A stretch of DNA of 64,000 nucleotides, from positions 62,001-126,000 of the forward strand of contig JBLWUP010000012.1 in assembly GCA_048268885.1 (NCBI GenBank), written 5' to 3'. The notes under the pieces were generated by a model. That model saw only the letters and a program-made list of their open reading frames with translations. It was not told the DNA's origin and did not search any database. Below, piece after piece: positions 9,436 to 17,356 of the stretch; position 1 is the stretch's first letter, and each line of letters opens with the position of its first letter. The DNA comes from Pelagibius sp048268885. GTDB taxonomy: Bacteria; Pseudomonadota; Alphaproteobacteria; Kiloniellales; Kiloniellaceae. A program made the translations under genes and the position numbers.

Positions 9436-10593
9436 TCAGGCCTGCGCCGCGGCGGTGCGCTCAGACTTCTTCTTGCGCTCGGAGGCGGACTTCAGCTGGC
9501 CGCAGGCGGCCAGGATGTCCTCGCCGCGCGTGGCGCGCACCGGGCTGGAAATATGCGCGGCGGAGAGGATGTCGGCAAAGCGCGTGATGGTCGCCTTGTC
9601 CGAACACTCGAAGAAGGAACCGGGCCAGGGATTGAAGGGGATCAGGTTCACCTTGGCCGGGATGCCCTTCAGCAGCTTGATGAGGCGGCGCGCGTCGTCC
9701 TCGCTGTCGTTCACGCCCTTCAGCATGACGTATTCGAAGGTGATGCGCCGGGCGTTGTTGGTGCCGGGGTAGTTGCGGCAGGCGTCCAGCAGCATCTTCA
9801 GCGGATACTTCTTGTTGATCGGCATGATCATGTCGCGCACCTCGTCGCTGGTCGCGTGCAGCGACACGGCGAGGTTCACGTCCAGCTCGCGCCCGCAGCG
9901 CGCCATCTCCGGCACCACGCCGGAGGTCGACAGCGTGATCTTGCGCTTGGAGACCGACAGGCCTTCCTGGTCCATGGCGATCTTCATCGCCGTGGCCACG
10001 TTCTCGTAGTTGTACAGCGGCTCGCCCATGCCCATGAGGACGATGTTGGTGATCAAACGGCCTTCGGCGGGGGAGGGCCACTCGCCGAGGCCGTCGCGCG
10101 CCACCATGATCTGGCCGACGATCTCGGCGGGCGAAAGGTTGCGCACCAGGCGCTGGGTGCCGGTGTGGCAGAACTTGCAGGTCAGGGTGCAGCCGACCTG
10201 GCTGGAGACGCAGAGCGTGCCGCGGTCCGACTCGGGGATGTAGACCGTCTCCACCTCCTGGCCGTCGGCCAGGCGCAGCAGCCACTTGCGGGTGCCGTCC
10301 TTGGAGACCTGGGCCACGGCGACCTCCGGCCGGCGCACCGCGTGGGTCTCGGCCAGGCGCTGGCGGAAGTCCTTGGAGAGGGTGGTCATCTCCGCGAAGT
10401 CGGTGACCCCGCGGTGGTAGATCCAGTGCCACAGCTGCTTGGCGCGGAACGGCTTTTCGCCCAGCGCGGTGAGCTCCGCCGCCAGCTCGTCACGCGACAG
10501 CCCGGCGAGATTGCGTTTCCCGTCGGGGGCGGCCCCCCTGGCGTTCCCTGAGGCTTCAGGGGGCGGGGCGAAGGCTTTGGCGTGCTGGCTCAT
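9436..10593 (-). CDS. rlmN: 23S rRNA/tRNA adenine-C2 methyltransferase RlmN
   Basis: RlmN is a radical-SAM enzyme that puts a methyl group on C2 of A2503 in 23S rRNA and A37 of some tRNAs. The 385-aa product has the cluster motif C-x3-C-x2-C at Cys135, Cys139 and Cys142, and the methyl-carrying Cys in AACGQL (about residue 364), so both halves of the mechanism are intact. The first 25 residues and the Lys/Ala-rich last 20 are extra. Single gene on the minus strand. Confidence 0.97.
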   Translation of the reverse strand: MSQHAKAFAPPPEASGNARGAAPDGKRNLAGLSRDELAAELTALGEKPFRAKQLWHWIYHRGVTDFAEMTTLSKDFRQRLAETHAVRRPEVAVAQVSKDGTRKWLLRLADGQEVETVYIPESDRGTLCVSSQVGCTLTCKFCHTGTQRLVRNLSPAEIVGQIMVARDGLGEWPSPAEGRLITNIVLMGMGEPLYNYENVATAMKIAMDQEGLSVSKRKITLSTSGVVPEMARCGRELDVNLAVSLHATSDEVRDMIMPINKKYPLKMLLDACRNYPGTNNARRITFEYVMLKGVNDSEDDARRLIKLLKGIPAKVNLIPFNPWPGSFFECSDKATITRFADILSAAHISSPVRATRGEDILAACGQLKSASERKKKSERTAAAQA

Positions 10594-10680
10594 GGGGCGT
10601 TAGATAGGCTCTTCGCAGGGTTAAAACCAGCCCTTTGCGGCCTGCCCGGCCCGCCAGAACGCCGGCGGGCCCGCTCGCGC

Positions 10681-11214
10681 CTAGAGGCCGCAGGCCTGGC
10701 GGATGGACTGATAGGCGCGGGTGAAGCCGGACAGGGAATAGGTGTCCTTGGTATTGGTCCCGCGGGCCGAGGTGCCCTGGACTACCATGGTATTCCCCTT
10801 GATCATCGCCTGGACCAGCTGCTTGTCGGTGTCCTTGTCCACGGTCCAGGCGGATTCGCCTTCGGTGAAGAGACGCACCTTCAGGCTGCCGACCTGCACC
10901 TCGACCGGCGCGTTCTCCTGGTAGGCATAGCCGGCCTGGATGCTGACCTCGTCGACCCGGTTTTCGCCGGGACGATGGGTCACCATGGCGTGGATCTCGC
11001 CACGCTTGGAATAATTGCCCTCGGCTTTGGTGGGCTCGCTCGCCATGAAGCAGATCGGCTTGCCGTCCTCCAGGTACTTGAAGGCGCTCCAATCTGAGAA
11101 GTCACCGAGCCGCTCGATTGACTGGGCCCGGGCTTCGCCGGCCGGCAGGCCGGTCCAGAGCGCGCCGGCGACGAGCAGGGGGGCAAGCAGGAAAGAGAGT
11201 TGTTTTGGCAGCAT
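10681..11214 (-). CDS. IalB (invasion-associated locus B) family protein
   Basis: An exported 177-aa protein of the IalB family (PF06776), common in alphaproteobacteria and named from Bartonella invasion locus B; its molecular role is not settled. A signal peptide (residues 1-31, cleavage after GEARA) is followed by DWSAFKYLEDGKPICFMAS, MVTHRPGENRVDEVS and TSARGTNTKDTYSLSGF, all typical. In-frame ATGs at 11241 and 11247 would lengthen the signal region; the chosen ATG gives the best signal peptide. Divergent from rpoE. Confidence 0.88.
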   Translation of the reverse strand: MLPKQLSFLLAPLLVAGALWTGLPAGEARAQSIERLGDFSDWSAFKYLEDGKPICFMASEPTKAEGNYSKRGEIHAMVTHRPGENRVDEVSIQAGYAYQENAPVEVQVGSLKVRLFTEGESAWTVDKDTDKQLVQAMIKGNTMVVQGTSARGTNTKDTYSLSGFTRAYQSIRQACGL

Positions 11215-11395
11215 GGTCCACGCTGATGGGATGTTATTCATGAACATGGCGGATATTATAGGATGGGGGACCCGCGCCGCCACCCCTGCGTTGAAGGACC
11301 ATTGATTTTGCCGTTCTTTCGCTTCCGCGCCGCCGAACCGAGGCCTGTCACGGGCCCGCTGGCGTCTGCCGGTCCACTGGGAACGGCGGCCTAGG

Positions 11396-11989
11396 ATGAG
11401 CGCTCTATCGCGCCGGCCGGAGGGGCTGCCGGACCAGCTGCGGCTGTCGCGGCTGGTGGTCGCGATCGGCGAAAACCGCGACAGGCAGGCCTTTACCGAG
11501 CTCTTCGGCCATTTCGCGCCCCGCATCAAGGCCTACCTCATGAAGCAGGGCGCCCAGGAGGGTCAGGCCGAAGAACTGGCGCAGGAAGCCATGATCATGG
11601 TATGGCGGCGGGCCGAGAGTTTCGATCCGGCGAAGTCTGCCGCGGGCACTTGGATCTTCACCATCGCGCGCAACAAGCGAATCGACGCCTTGCGCCGCGA
11701 GAGCCGGCCCGACTATGACCCGGCGGATCCCTCCCTGATGCCGGCGGCCCCGCCGACGGCGGAGCGGGCGGTCGCGGCGGCGCAGCAGGTAGAGCGTCTG
11801 GCGCGCGCCCTGGAGGACCTGCCGGCAGCACAAGCGGAGTTGGTCAGGATGGCCTATTTCGAAGACAAGGCCCATGGACGGATCGCCACGGAGACGGGCT
11901 TGCCCCTGGGCACTGTGAAATCGCGGCTGCGCCTGGCCGTCGGGCGCCTGCGCAAGTCCCTCGACGCGTCGCAGGGGGAGGGCGCGTGA
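11396..11989 (+). CDS. rpoE: ECF sigma factor, RpoE/ChrR-linked
   Basis: A 197-aa group-4 sigma factor with region 2 (about 27-95; ELAQEAMIMVWRRAESFDP and TWIFTIARNKRIDALRRES) and region 4 (about 130-185; LPLGTVKSRLRLAVGRLRKS). It directs RNA polymerase to stress promoters, and its partner next door is a ChrR-type anti-sigma factor, which in Rhodobacter sphaeroides answers singlet oxygen. Its stop overlaps the chrR GTG by 4 bases. I could not find its own target promoter motif upstream. Confidence 0.93.
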   Translation: MSALSRRPEGLPDQLRLSRLVVAIGENRDRQAFTELFGHFAPRIKAYLMKQGAQEGQAEELAQEAMIMVWRRAESFDPAKSAAGTWIFTIARNKRIDALRRESRPDYDPADPSLMPAAPPTAERAVAAAQQVERLARALEDLPAAQAELVRMAYFEDKAHGRIATETGLPLGTVKSRLRLAVGRLRKSLDASQGEGA

Positions 11990-12687
11990 CCGCTGCCCGC
12001 CATACCCCGGCTCCCCACCTTCCGGCCCACCACTTCCCGGAGGACATGCTGCTCGACTATGCCGCCGGCAGCCTGCCGGAGGGCCTGTCCATCCTCGTGG
12101 CGGTCCACCTGTCGCTCTGCCCCGCCTGCCGGGCCGCCGTGGCCGACGGCGAAGCCATCGGCGGCGCGCTGCTGGCGCAGATCGACCCGGTGGCCCTGGC
12201 GCCGGACGCCCTGGACAGGGTGCTGGCGCGGCTCGACGCGGAAGAGGCCGTCGCGGGCGCGGCGGCGGCGGTGCAAGGCCCCCTTCCGCCGCCGCTCGGC
12301 GATTACCTCGGGGGGAACCTCGACAAGCTGGACTGGCAGCCGCTGGCGCCGGACGTCGAGCAGGTCGCCTTGCGGCCCAGGACGGGGTCGGGGACGGGGA
12401 CGGGGACGGCGCAGGGCCGCTGGCCGGGGACGACCGAAGTCGCCCTGGTGCGCATGGCGCCCGGCGCCATCGCGCCGCGGCACAGGCATGAAGGGATCGA
12501 GGCGACGGTGATGGTGCAGGGCGGCTTCGCGGACGAGTTCGGCCAGTACGAGCGCGGCGACGCCTGGATCGTCGGTTCGACGATCGAGCACGGGCCGGTG
12601 GCGCTGCCCGGCGAACCCTGCCTCTGCCTGGTCTACCTGGACGCGCCGCTGAAGCCGGCCGGTAGCCATCACGTCGCCAGCATCTAG
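11986..12687 (+). CDS. chrR: ChrR-type zinc anti-sigma factor with cupin domain
   Basis: The 233-aa product binds and silences the sigma factor until a signal, likely singlet oxygen or organic peroxide, releases it. The anti-sigma domain has His16, His41, Cys45 and Cys48, the spacing of the zinc ligands of R. sphaeroides ChrR. The cupin domain (from about 115) has H-x-H-x3-E at 166, 168 and 172 plus His202, again the known ligand spacing. A ggggac hexamer repeat encodes a GTGTGT loop (about 135-141). Start is GTG, overlapping rpoE by 4 bases. Confidence 0.93.
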   Translation: MTAARHTPAPHLPAHHFPEDMLLDYAAGSLPEGLSILVAVHLSLCPACRAAVADGEAIGGALLAQIDPVALAPDALDRVLARLDAEEAVAGAAAAVQGPLPPPLGDYLGGNLDKLDWQPLAPDVEQVALRPRTGSGTGTGTAQGRWPGTTEVALVRMAPGAIAPRHRHEGIEATVMVQGGFADEFGQYERGDAWIVGSTIEHGPVALPGEPCLCLVYLDAPLKPAGSHHVASI

Positions 12688-12734
12688 CCCCTGCCGGGAC
12701 CCGGCGGTCGGCGATCAGTTCCGCATGGCGCGGC

Positions 12735-13265
12735 TCACTTCTTGGTGCGGATGACCTGGGCGCCCTGCACGTGATCGGGCAGGGGCTCCGGCTTGGCGCG
12801 CGGATTCACCGCCCGCCGCGCGAAGCGGCCCTGGCTGATCAGGCGGTCGTACATGACGATGGCCCCGGCGGTGCCGACGTTGACGCAGAACTTGGTGGGG
12901 ATCTGCACCAGATGGTCGCAGCGCGCCTGCAGCTCCGGCGACAGGCTGCCGCGTTCCGGCCCCAGCACGTAGGCGGCGGCCTGGGGATGGAAGAAGGAGG
13001 GCAGCTCCACCGCGTCCTCGGTCAACTCGACCCCGACCAGGGAGCAGCCGCGCGGCAGTTGCAGTTCCGCCACCGAGGCGTAGGTGTAGAGCGGCAGGTG
13101 CTTGGCCGCGTCGGAGGTGTCCGACTGCTTGACCTGCTGGGCATTGAAGGCCGGCTCGATGGTGAAGAAGAAGCTGGCCCCGAAGGCGTGGGCGGAGCGC
13201 ATCAGGGCGCCCAGATTCATGGGCTTGCTGATCCGCTCGGCGCCAATGGCAAAGTATCCGCGCAT
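12735..13265 (-). CDS. TrmH-type (SPOUT) RNA methyltransferase
   Basis: A 176-aa SpoU/TrmH-family enzyme expected to 2'-O-methylate ribose in tRNA or rRNA. The SPOUT knot residues are seen as PMNLGALMRSAHAFG (near 15-29), YVLGPERGSLSPE and IPTKFCVNVGTAGAIVMYD (about 134-152). It is the short form without an extra RNA-binding domain, so the target is not predictable. An open frame continues upstream, but only this ATG begins with the family start. Convergent with chrR, divergent from the asparaginase. Confidence 0.88.
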   Translation of the reverse strand: MRGYFAIGAERISKPMNLGALMRSAHAFGASFFFTIEPAFNAQQVKQSDTSDAAKHLPLYTYASVAELQLPRGCSLVGVELTEDAVELPSFFHPQAAAYVLGPERGSLSPELQARCDHLVQIPTKFCVNVGTAGAIVMYDRLISQGRFARRAVNPRAKPEPLPDHVQGAQVIRTKK

Positions 13266-13352
13266 GGCGGCAGAACTTGCATGGCCCGGGCCGCGGAGGC
13301 AAGCTGCTTCGCCGCAGCCGGCACCCCCTATTTGTTTCCGCGAAGTCAAGCC

Positions 13353-14408
13353 ATGCCTTCAGATTCCTCCTTGTCCGACCCTGGCGCCGCCGCCGCCCCG
13401 GCCGCCAATCCGCTGCTGGTCGAGGTGACCCGCGGCAGCCAGGTCGAATGCCGTCACCGTGCCGCCGTTGCCGTCGTGGATACCGCGGGCAAGGTGGTCG
13501 TGGCGGCCGGCGATCACGAGCGCCCGGTCTACGGCCGCTCGGCCATCAAGTCGCTGCAGGCCATTGCCCTGGTGGAAAGCGGCGCCGCCGATGCCTTCGA
13601 CGTGTCCGAGCCCGAGCTGGCCTTGGCCTGCGCCAGCCACAGCGGCGAGCCCCGCCACGTGGAGACGGCGACCGCCTGGCTCACGCGGATCGGTCTGTCG
13701 GCCGGCGACCTGGAGTGCGGGCCGCAGCTGCCCGGTTACGAGCCGGCGCTGATCAAGCTGCTCGCCGCCGGCGGAGAGGCGACCGCGGCGCACAACAACT
13801 GCTCCGGCAAGCACAGCGGCTTTCTGACCCTGGCGCGGCACCTGGGCGTGCCGACGCGGGGCTACGTGAAATACGAGCACCCCGTGCAGCAGCGCATCCT
13901 CGGCGTGCTGGAGGCCATGACCGGCCTGGACCTGGGGGACGCGCCGCGCGGGATCGACGGCTGCGGCATCCCGGTGATCGGCATTCCGCTCGGCAACCTG
14001 GCCCTGGCCATGGCGCGGCTCGGCGCTCCCGACGACCAGCCGGAAGCCCGCCAGGACGCCTGCCTGCGCCTGCGCAAAGCGGTGGCCGCGCATCCCTTCC
14101 TGGTTGCCGGCACCGGGCGCTACGACACCCGGGTGATGGAGTTGACCGGCGAGAAAGCCCTGATCAAGACCGGGGCCGAAGGCGTCTACTGCGCCAGCTT
14201 CCCGGAGCTGGGCCTGGGCGCGGCCATCAAGGTCGACGACGGCGCCGGGCGCGCCGCCGAGGTCATCATGGGCCGGCTGCTGCGCCATTTCGGAATCCTG
14301 ACCGAGGATCAGGCCGCCGGCCTCGGCGGCCTCTTCACGACGCCGGTGCGCAACCGCGCCGGCCTCACCGTCGGCGAGATACGTCCTGCCGCCGACATCC
14401 CGTTCTAG
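13353..14408 (+). CDS. L-asparaginase, Rhizobium etli AII type (PF06089)
   Basis: A 351-aa cytoplasmic asparaginase of the thermolabile Rhizobium type, unrelated to the E. coli enzymes; it hydrolyses asparagine to aspartate and ammonia. The active-site set known from R. etli ReAII is present: Ser63 and Lys66 in GRSAIKS, Ser95 in CASHSGEPRH, and the metal-site Cys150, Lys153 (NNCSGKHSG) and Cys204 (DGCGIPV). The first 18 residues are Ala/Ser/Pro-rich. It is a single gene divergent from the methyltransferase gene. Confidence 0.92.
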   Translation: MPSDSSLSDPGAAAAPAANPLLVEVTRGSQVECRHRAAVAVVDTAGKVVVAAGDHERPVYGRSAIKSLQAIALVESGAADAFDVSEPELALACASHSGEPRHVETATAWLTRIGLSAGDLECGPQLPGYEPALIKLLAAGGEATAAHNNCSGKHSGFLTLARHLGVPTRGYVKYEHPVQQRILGVLEAMTGLDLGDAPRGIDGCGIPVIGIPLGNLALAMARLGAPDDQPEARQDACLRLRKAVAAHPFLVAGTGRYDTRVMELTGEKALIKTGAEGVYCASFPELGLGAAIKVDDGAGRAAEVIMGRLLRHFGILTEDQAAGLGGLFTTPVRNRAGLTVGEIRPAADIPF

Positions 14409-14444
14409 AATCAAAATCCTATTCGAGGTTGAGGTCGAAGCGAT

Positions 14445-15443
14445 ATGCGAGCCGTGATCTGCCGCGCCTGGGGCGGCCCTGAAACCCTGGCGGTCGAGGA
14501 CATGCCGTTGCCGGAGCCCGGCCCCGACCAGGTTCTGATCGACGTGGCCGCCGCCGGGGTCAACTTCGCCGACACCCTGATGATCGCCGGCAAGTATCAG
14601 GAGAAGCCGGCCTTTCCCTTCTCGCCGGGCCTGGAGATCGCCGGCACCCTGCGCCGCGCCGGCGGCAACGTCAGCGGCCTGAAGGAAGGCCAGCGGGTCA
14701 TGGCGCTGACCGATTTCGGTGGTTATGCCGAGACGGCGCTGGCCCGTGCCGGCGACGTCTACCCGATCCCCGAGACGCTCGGGCCGGAGCGCTTCGGCTG
14801 GGCCGAGGCGGCCGGCTTTCCCATTACCTACGGCACCGCCCACGGCGCGCTGCGCTGGCACGCCGACCTGCAGCCGGGCGAAGTGCTGCTGGTGCACGGC
14901 GCGGCCGGCGGTGTCGGCCTCGCCGCGGTGGAGATCGGCAAGGCCATCGGCGCGACGGTGATCGCCACCGCCGGCGGACCCGACAAGCTGGCCGTGGCCA
15001 AGGCGCACGGCGCCGATCACCTGATCGATTACCGCAGCGAGGATATTCGCGACAAGGTGAAGGCGCTGACCGCCGGCAAGGGCGCCGACGTGGTTTTCGA
15101 TCCCGTCGGCGGCGACGTCTTCGATGCGTCGCTGCGCTGCATCGCCTGGTCGGGGCGCCTGCTGGTCATCGGTTTCGCCGCCGGCCGGGTGCCGCAGATC
15201 CCCGCCAACATCCTGCTGGTGAAGAACATCGCCGTCATGGGGGTTTACTGGGGATCGTACCGCAAGCACGCGCCGGAGCGCCTGGTCGATGAGTTCCGCG
15301 AACTCTTCGGTTGGTTTGAATCGGGCCTGCTGAAGCCACACGTTTCACATAAGCTTGACCTCACCCAGGCCGCAGAAGCCATGGCATTGCTGCTGGAAAG
15401 GCGCTCCACTGGTAAGGTGGTTCTCACCACGGGGGCGGCCTAG
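14445..15443 (+). CDS. NADPH:quinone oxidoreductase-like (zinc-free MDR)
   Basis: A 332-aa medium-chain reductase with an N-terminal GroES-like fold (MRAVICRAWGGPETL; PGLEIAGTLRRAGGNV) and a Rossmann domain with VHGAAGGVGLAAVEIGKAIG (about residues 149-168). It lacks the zinc-ligand cysteines of alcohol dehydrogenases, so it fits the quinone oxidoreductase/crotonyl-type group using NADPH. The electron acceptor is unknown. It follows the asparaginase by 36 bases and could be co-transcribed; no functional link is evident. Confidence 0.9.
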   Translation: MRAVICRAWGGPETLAVEDMPLPEPGPDQVLIDVAAAGVNFADTLMIAGKYQEKPAFPFSPGLEIAGTLRRAGGNVSGLKEGQRVMALTDFGGYAETALARAGDVYPIPETLGPERFGWAEAAGFPITYGTAHGALRWHADLQPGEVLLVHGAAGGVGLAAVEIGKAIGATVIATAGGPDKLAVAKAHGADHLIDYRSEDIRDKVKALTAGKGADVVFDPVGGDVFDASLRCIAWSGRLLVIGFAAGRVPQIPANILLVKNIAVMGVYWGSYRKHAPERLVDEFRELFGWFESGLLKPHVSHKLDLTQAAEAMALLLERRSTGKVVLTTGAA

Positions 15444-15460
15444 TCTTCCCCTTCGGCAGA

Positions 15461-15532
15461 CGGCCATCAATTCGGCCATCAATTCGGCCATCAATTCGGC
15501 CATCAATTCGGCCTTCAGTTCGGCCATCAGCC
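15461..15532. repeat. 12-bp tandem repeat, six units
   Basis: The unit cggccatcaatt occurs four times exactly (15461-15508) and twice in degenerate form (15509-15532). It fills the gap between the oxidoreductase stop and the methyltransferase start and continues the reading frame of the latter as an AINS-type tetrapeptide repeat, but no good start codon precedes it, so I treat it as non-coding. Confidence 0.95.
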
Positions 15533-15579
15533 CGGCCGGCGTCCCTGCGACTTCAGCCGGCACCGGCGGCGATCGAGAC

Positions 15580-16851
15580 ATGAACGACAACGTTCGCGAC
15601 CAGTACGAAGCCTATCCCTACCCGTCGCGCGATCCGGCCGACGAGGCCAAGCGGCTTGTGGTCGGCTCGCCCAGCAGTCTGATGGAGGTGAACCACTACC
15701 TCTTCGGCGGCCGGCGCGACTTCTCCAAGCCCTTTCGCGCGCTGGTGGCCGGCGGCGGCACCGGCGACGCGACCATCATGCTGGCCCAGCAGCTGGCCAA
15801 CGCGGGCCCGGGGAGCCAGAGTCCCGGGAGCCAGGGCGCGGGAAGCCAGGGCGAGGTGGTCTATCTCGATCTCTCCACCGCCTCGCGGGGCGTCGCCGAA
15901 AGCCGCGCCGCGGCGCGCGGCCTGACCAACATCCGCTTCGTCACCGGATCGCTGCTGGATCTGGAACACCTGGATCTCGGGCTCTTCGACTACATCGACT
16001 GCTGCGGCGTGCTGCATCACCTGGCCGAGCCCGAAGCCGGCCTCGCGGCCTTGACCGGCGCGCTGGCGCCCGACGGCGGCATGGGCCTCATGGTCTACGG
16101 CACCTACGGGCGCAGCGGCGTCTATCCGCTGCAGGACGTGTTGCGCAGGCTGGTCGGCGACCGCCCGCTGGCCGAACAGGTCAGCTATGCCCGGCGCCTT
16201 CTCGCCAACCTGCCGCCGACCAATCTCTTCGCCCGCAATCCCGTGCTGCGCGATCACACCGGCAGCGACGCGGAACTGGTCGACCTGCTGCTGCACAGCC
16301 AGGACCGCGCCTACACCGTGGAGGAGATCGCGGACTTGGTGCAGGGCTGCGGGCTTCACCTGATTTCCTTCATTGAGCCGCTGCGCTACGAGCCCGCGAC
16401 CTACGTGAAGGACCCGGTGCTGCTGCGCCAGGTCGGCAGCCTGACGCCGGACGGCCGCGCCGCCGTCGCCGAAAAGCTGGCGGGCAACCTGAAGACCCAT
16501 GTCTTCTATGTCTCGAAGCGGCCGGCGACCGACACCCTGGCCTGGCCCGACGGGCCGGAGGCCATTCCCTGCCTGCGCGTGCTCGACGGTGCGCAGCTGG
16601 CCAAGGCGGTGCAGCGCGACCTCGTCTTGAAGGGGGACTTCGACGGCCTGTCTTTGAAGTTTCCCCTGCCGCGTCTGGCCACGGCGGTGTTGCCCTGGAT
16701 CGACGGCAACACATCCTTGGGAGAGATCCAGCGGACGCTGCACGACCTCGACCCGCGTCAGGACTGGGAACACTTCAAGGCGCAGTTCGATCAGCTCTAT
16801 CAGGTGCTGGGCGGCCTCAACCACCTGCTGATCCGCTACCCCGCCGCCTGA
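15580..16851 (+). CDS. Class I SAM-dependent methyltransferase
   Basis: A 423-aa protein beginning NDNVRDQYEAYPYPSRDPAD, a start seen in a family of uncharacterised alphaproteobacterial methyltransferases. SAM motif I is ALVAGGGTGDATI (about residues 54-66), the post-I acidic strand is VVYLDLS (93-99) and motif II is FDYIDCCGVLHHL (136-148). The C-terminal 180 residues are a separate helical region with FPLPRLATAVLPWIDGNTSL. Three 5-residue repeats (77-91) are inserted just after motif I. Substrate unknown. Start is the ATG with the conserved N-terminus. Confidence 0.85.
   Translation: MNDNVRDQYEAYPYPSRDPADEAKRLVVGSPSSLMEVNHYLFGGRRDFSKPFRALVAGGGTGDATIMLAQQLANAGPGSQSPGSQGAGSQGEVVYLDLSTASRGVAESRAAARGLTNIRFVTGSLLDLEHLDLGLFDYIDCCGVLHHLAEPEAGLAALTGALAPDGGMGLMVYGTYGRSGVYPLQDVLRRLVGDRPLAEQVSYARRLLANLPPTNLFARNPVLRDHTGSDAELVDLLLHSQDRAYTVEEIADLVQGCGLHLISFIEPLRYEPATYVKDPVLLRQVGSLTPDGRAAVAEKLAGNLKTHVFYVSKRPATDTLAWPDGPEAIPCLRVLDGAQLAKAVQRDLVLKGDFDGLSLKFPLPRLATAVLPWIDGNTSLGEIQRTLHDLDPRQDWEHFKAQFDQLYQVLGGLNHLLIRYPAA
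15808..15852 (+). repeat. In-frame 15-bp triplicate inside the methyltransferase
   Basis: Three 15-bp units (15808-15822, 15823-15837, 15838-15852) encode PGSQS, PGSQG and AGSQG. They sit in the loop between SAM motif I and the next strand, so they would lengthen a surface loop without breaking the fold. The pattern suggests recent slippage or unequal exchange. Confidence 0.85.
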
Positions 16852-16881
16852 ACCGCCGCCGGAGCTGTGTCTGCAAATGCA

Positions 16882-16910
16882 AAAGGGCGGCTCAACCGAG
16901 CCGCCCCTTT
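16882..16910 (-). terminator. Intrinsic terminator of the DUF1127 gene
   Basis: A 9-bp stem GGGCGGCTC / GAGCCGCCC with a 4-base loop lies 29 bases beyond the DUF1127 stop. Read on the minus strand it is followed by TTTTGC. On the plus strand it is followed by CTTTA, so it may also serve the methyltransferase gene. Confidence 0.75.
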
Positions 16911-16938
16911 AACGTGGCGAGCTATAGGCTTGTCGCCT

Positions 16939-17151
16939 TCAGCTGGCGCCGTGCTCCAGACCGATGTCGCGCAGCAGGCGGCGGTCCAGGTGGCGGGTCG
17001 CCCGGGCCAGCTTCTGCTCCTTGCGCTCGGCCACATAGGCGTCACGCAGGTCGAGGGCGAGGTCGTATCCAGCCATGAAAGCGCGGCCCAGCAGGCCCAC
17101 GACCGCCTGGCCGGGCATGTAAGGACTTGCCGTGTAAATCATGTTGGCCAT
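16939..17151 (-). CDS. DUF1127 domain small protein
   Basis: A 70-aa basic protein whose C-terminal half carries the DUF1127 pattern RHLDRRLLRDIGLEHGA (residues 53-69). Related small proteins affect RNA turnover and phosphate or stress responses in alphaproteobacteria, probably by binding RNA. The N-terminal part is hydrophobic (YMPGQAVVGLLGRAFMAGYD). AAGGAGA precedes the ATG by 6 bases. It stands alone with 205 upstream bases and its own terminator. Confidence 0.85.
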   Translation of the reverse strand: MANMIYTASPYMPGQAVVGLLGRAFMAGYDLALDLRDAYVAERKEQKLARATRHLDRRLLRDIGLEHGAS

Positions 17152-17356
17152 GGTCCTGTCTCCTTTGTCTTGGCGGTCTGGATTTGGCGTTGTCTTCAGC
17201 CAACGCTCTGCCCGGGCCACCGGTTGTCCCAATCTCTTGACCCTGGAAATAGGCCTTTATTTGCAGAGAGACAAATGCCGCCTGAACAGGAGAACTATGC
17301 GGCCATAGCATAGCTCGAATTCATTTTAGTTTAACAATTTCAAGGGTTTGTCGTTT

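Noticed and set aside
13359..15341. A 660-aa open frame opposite the asparaginase and oxidoreductase
   Set aside because: Spans two well-supported genes and shows no domain.
15461..15532. CRISPR-like array
   Set aside because: Units are contiguous 12-mers with no spacers and no cas genes nearby.
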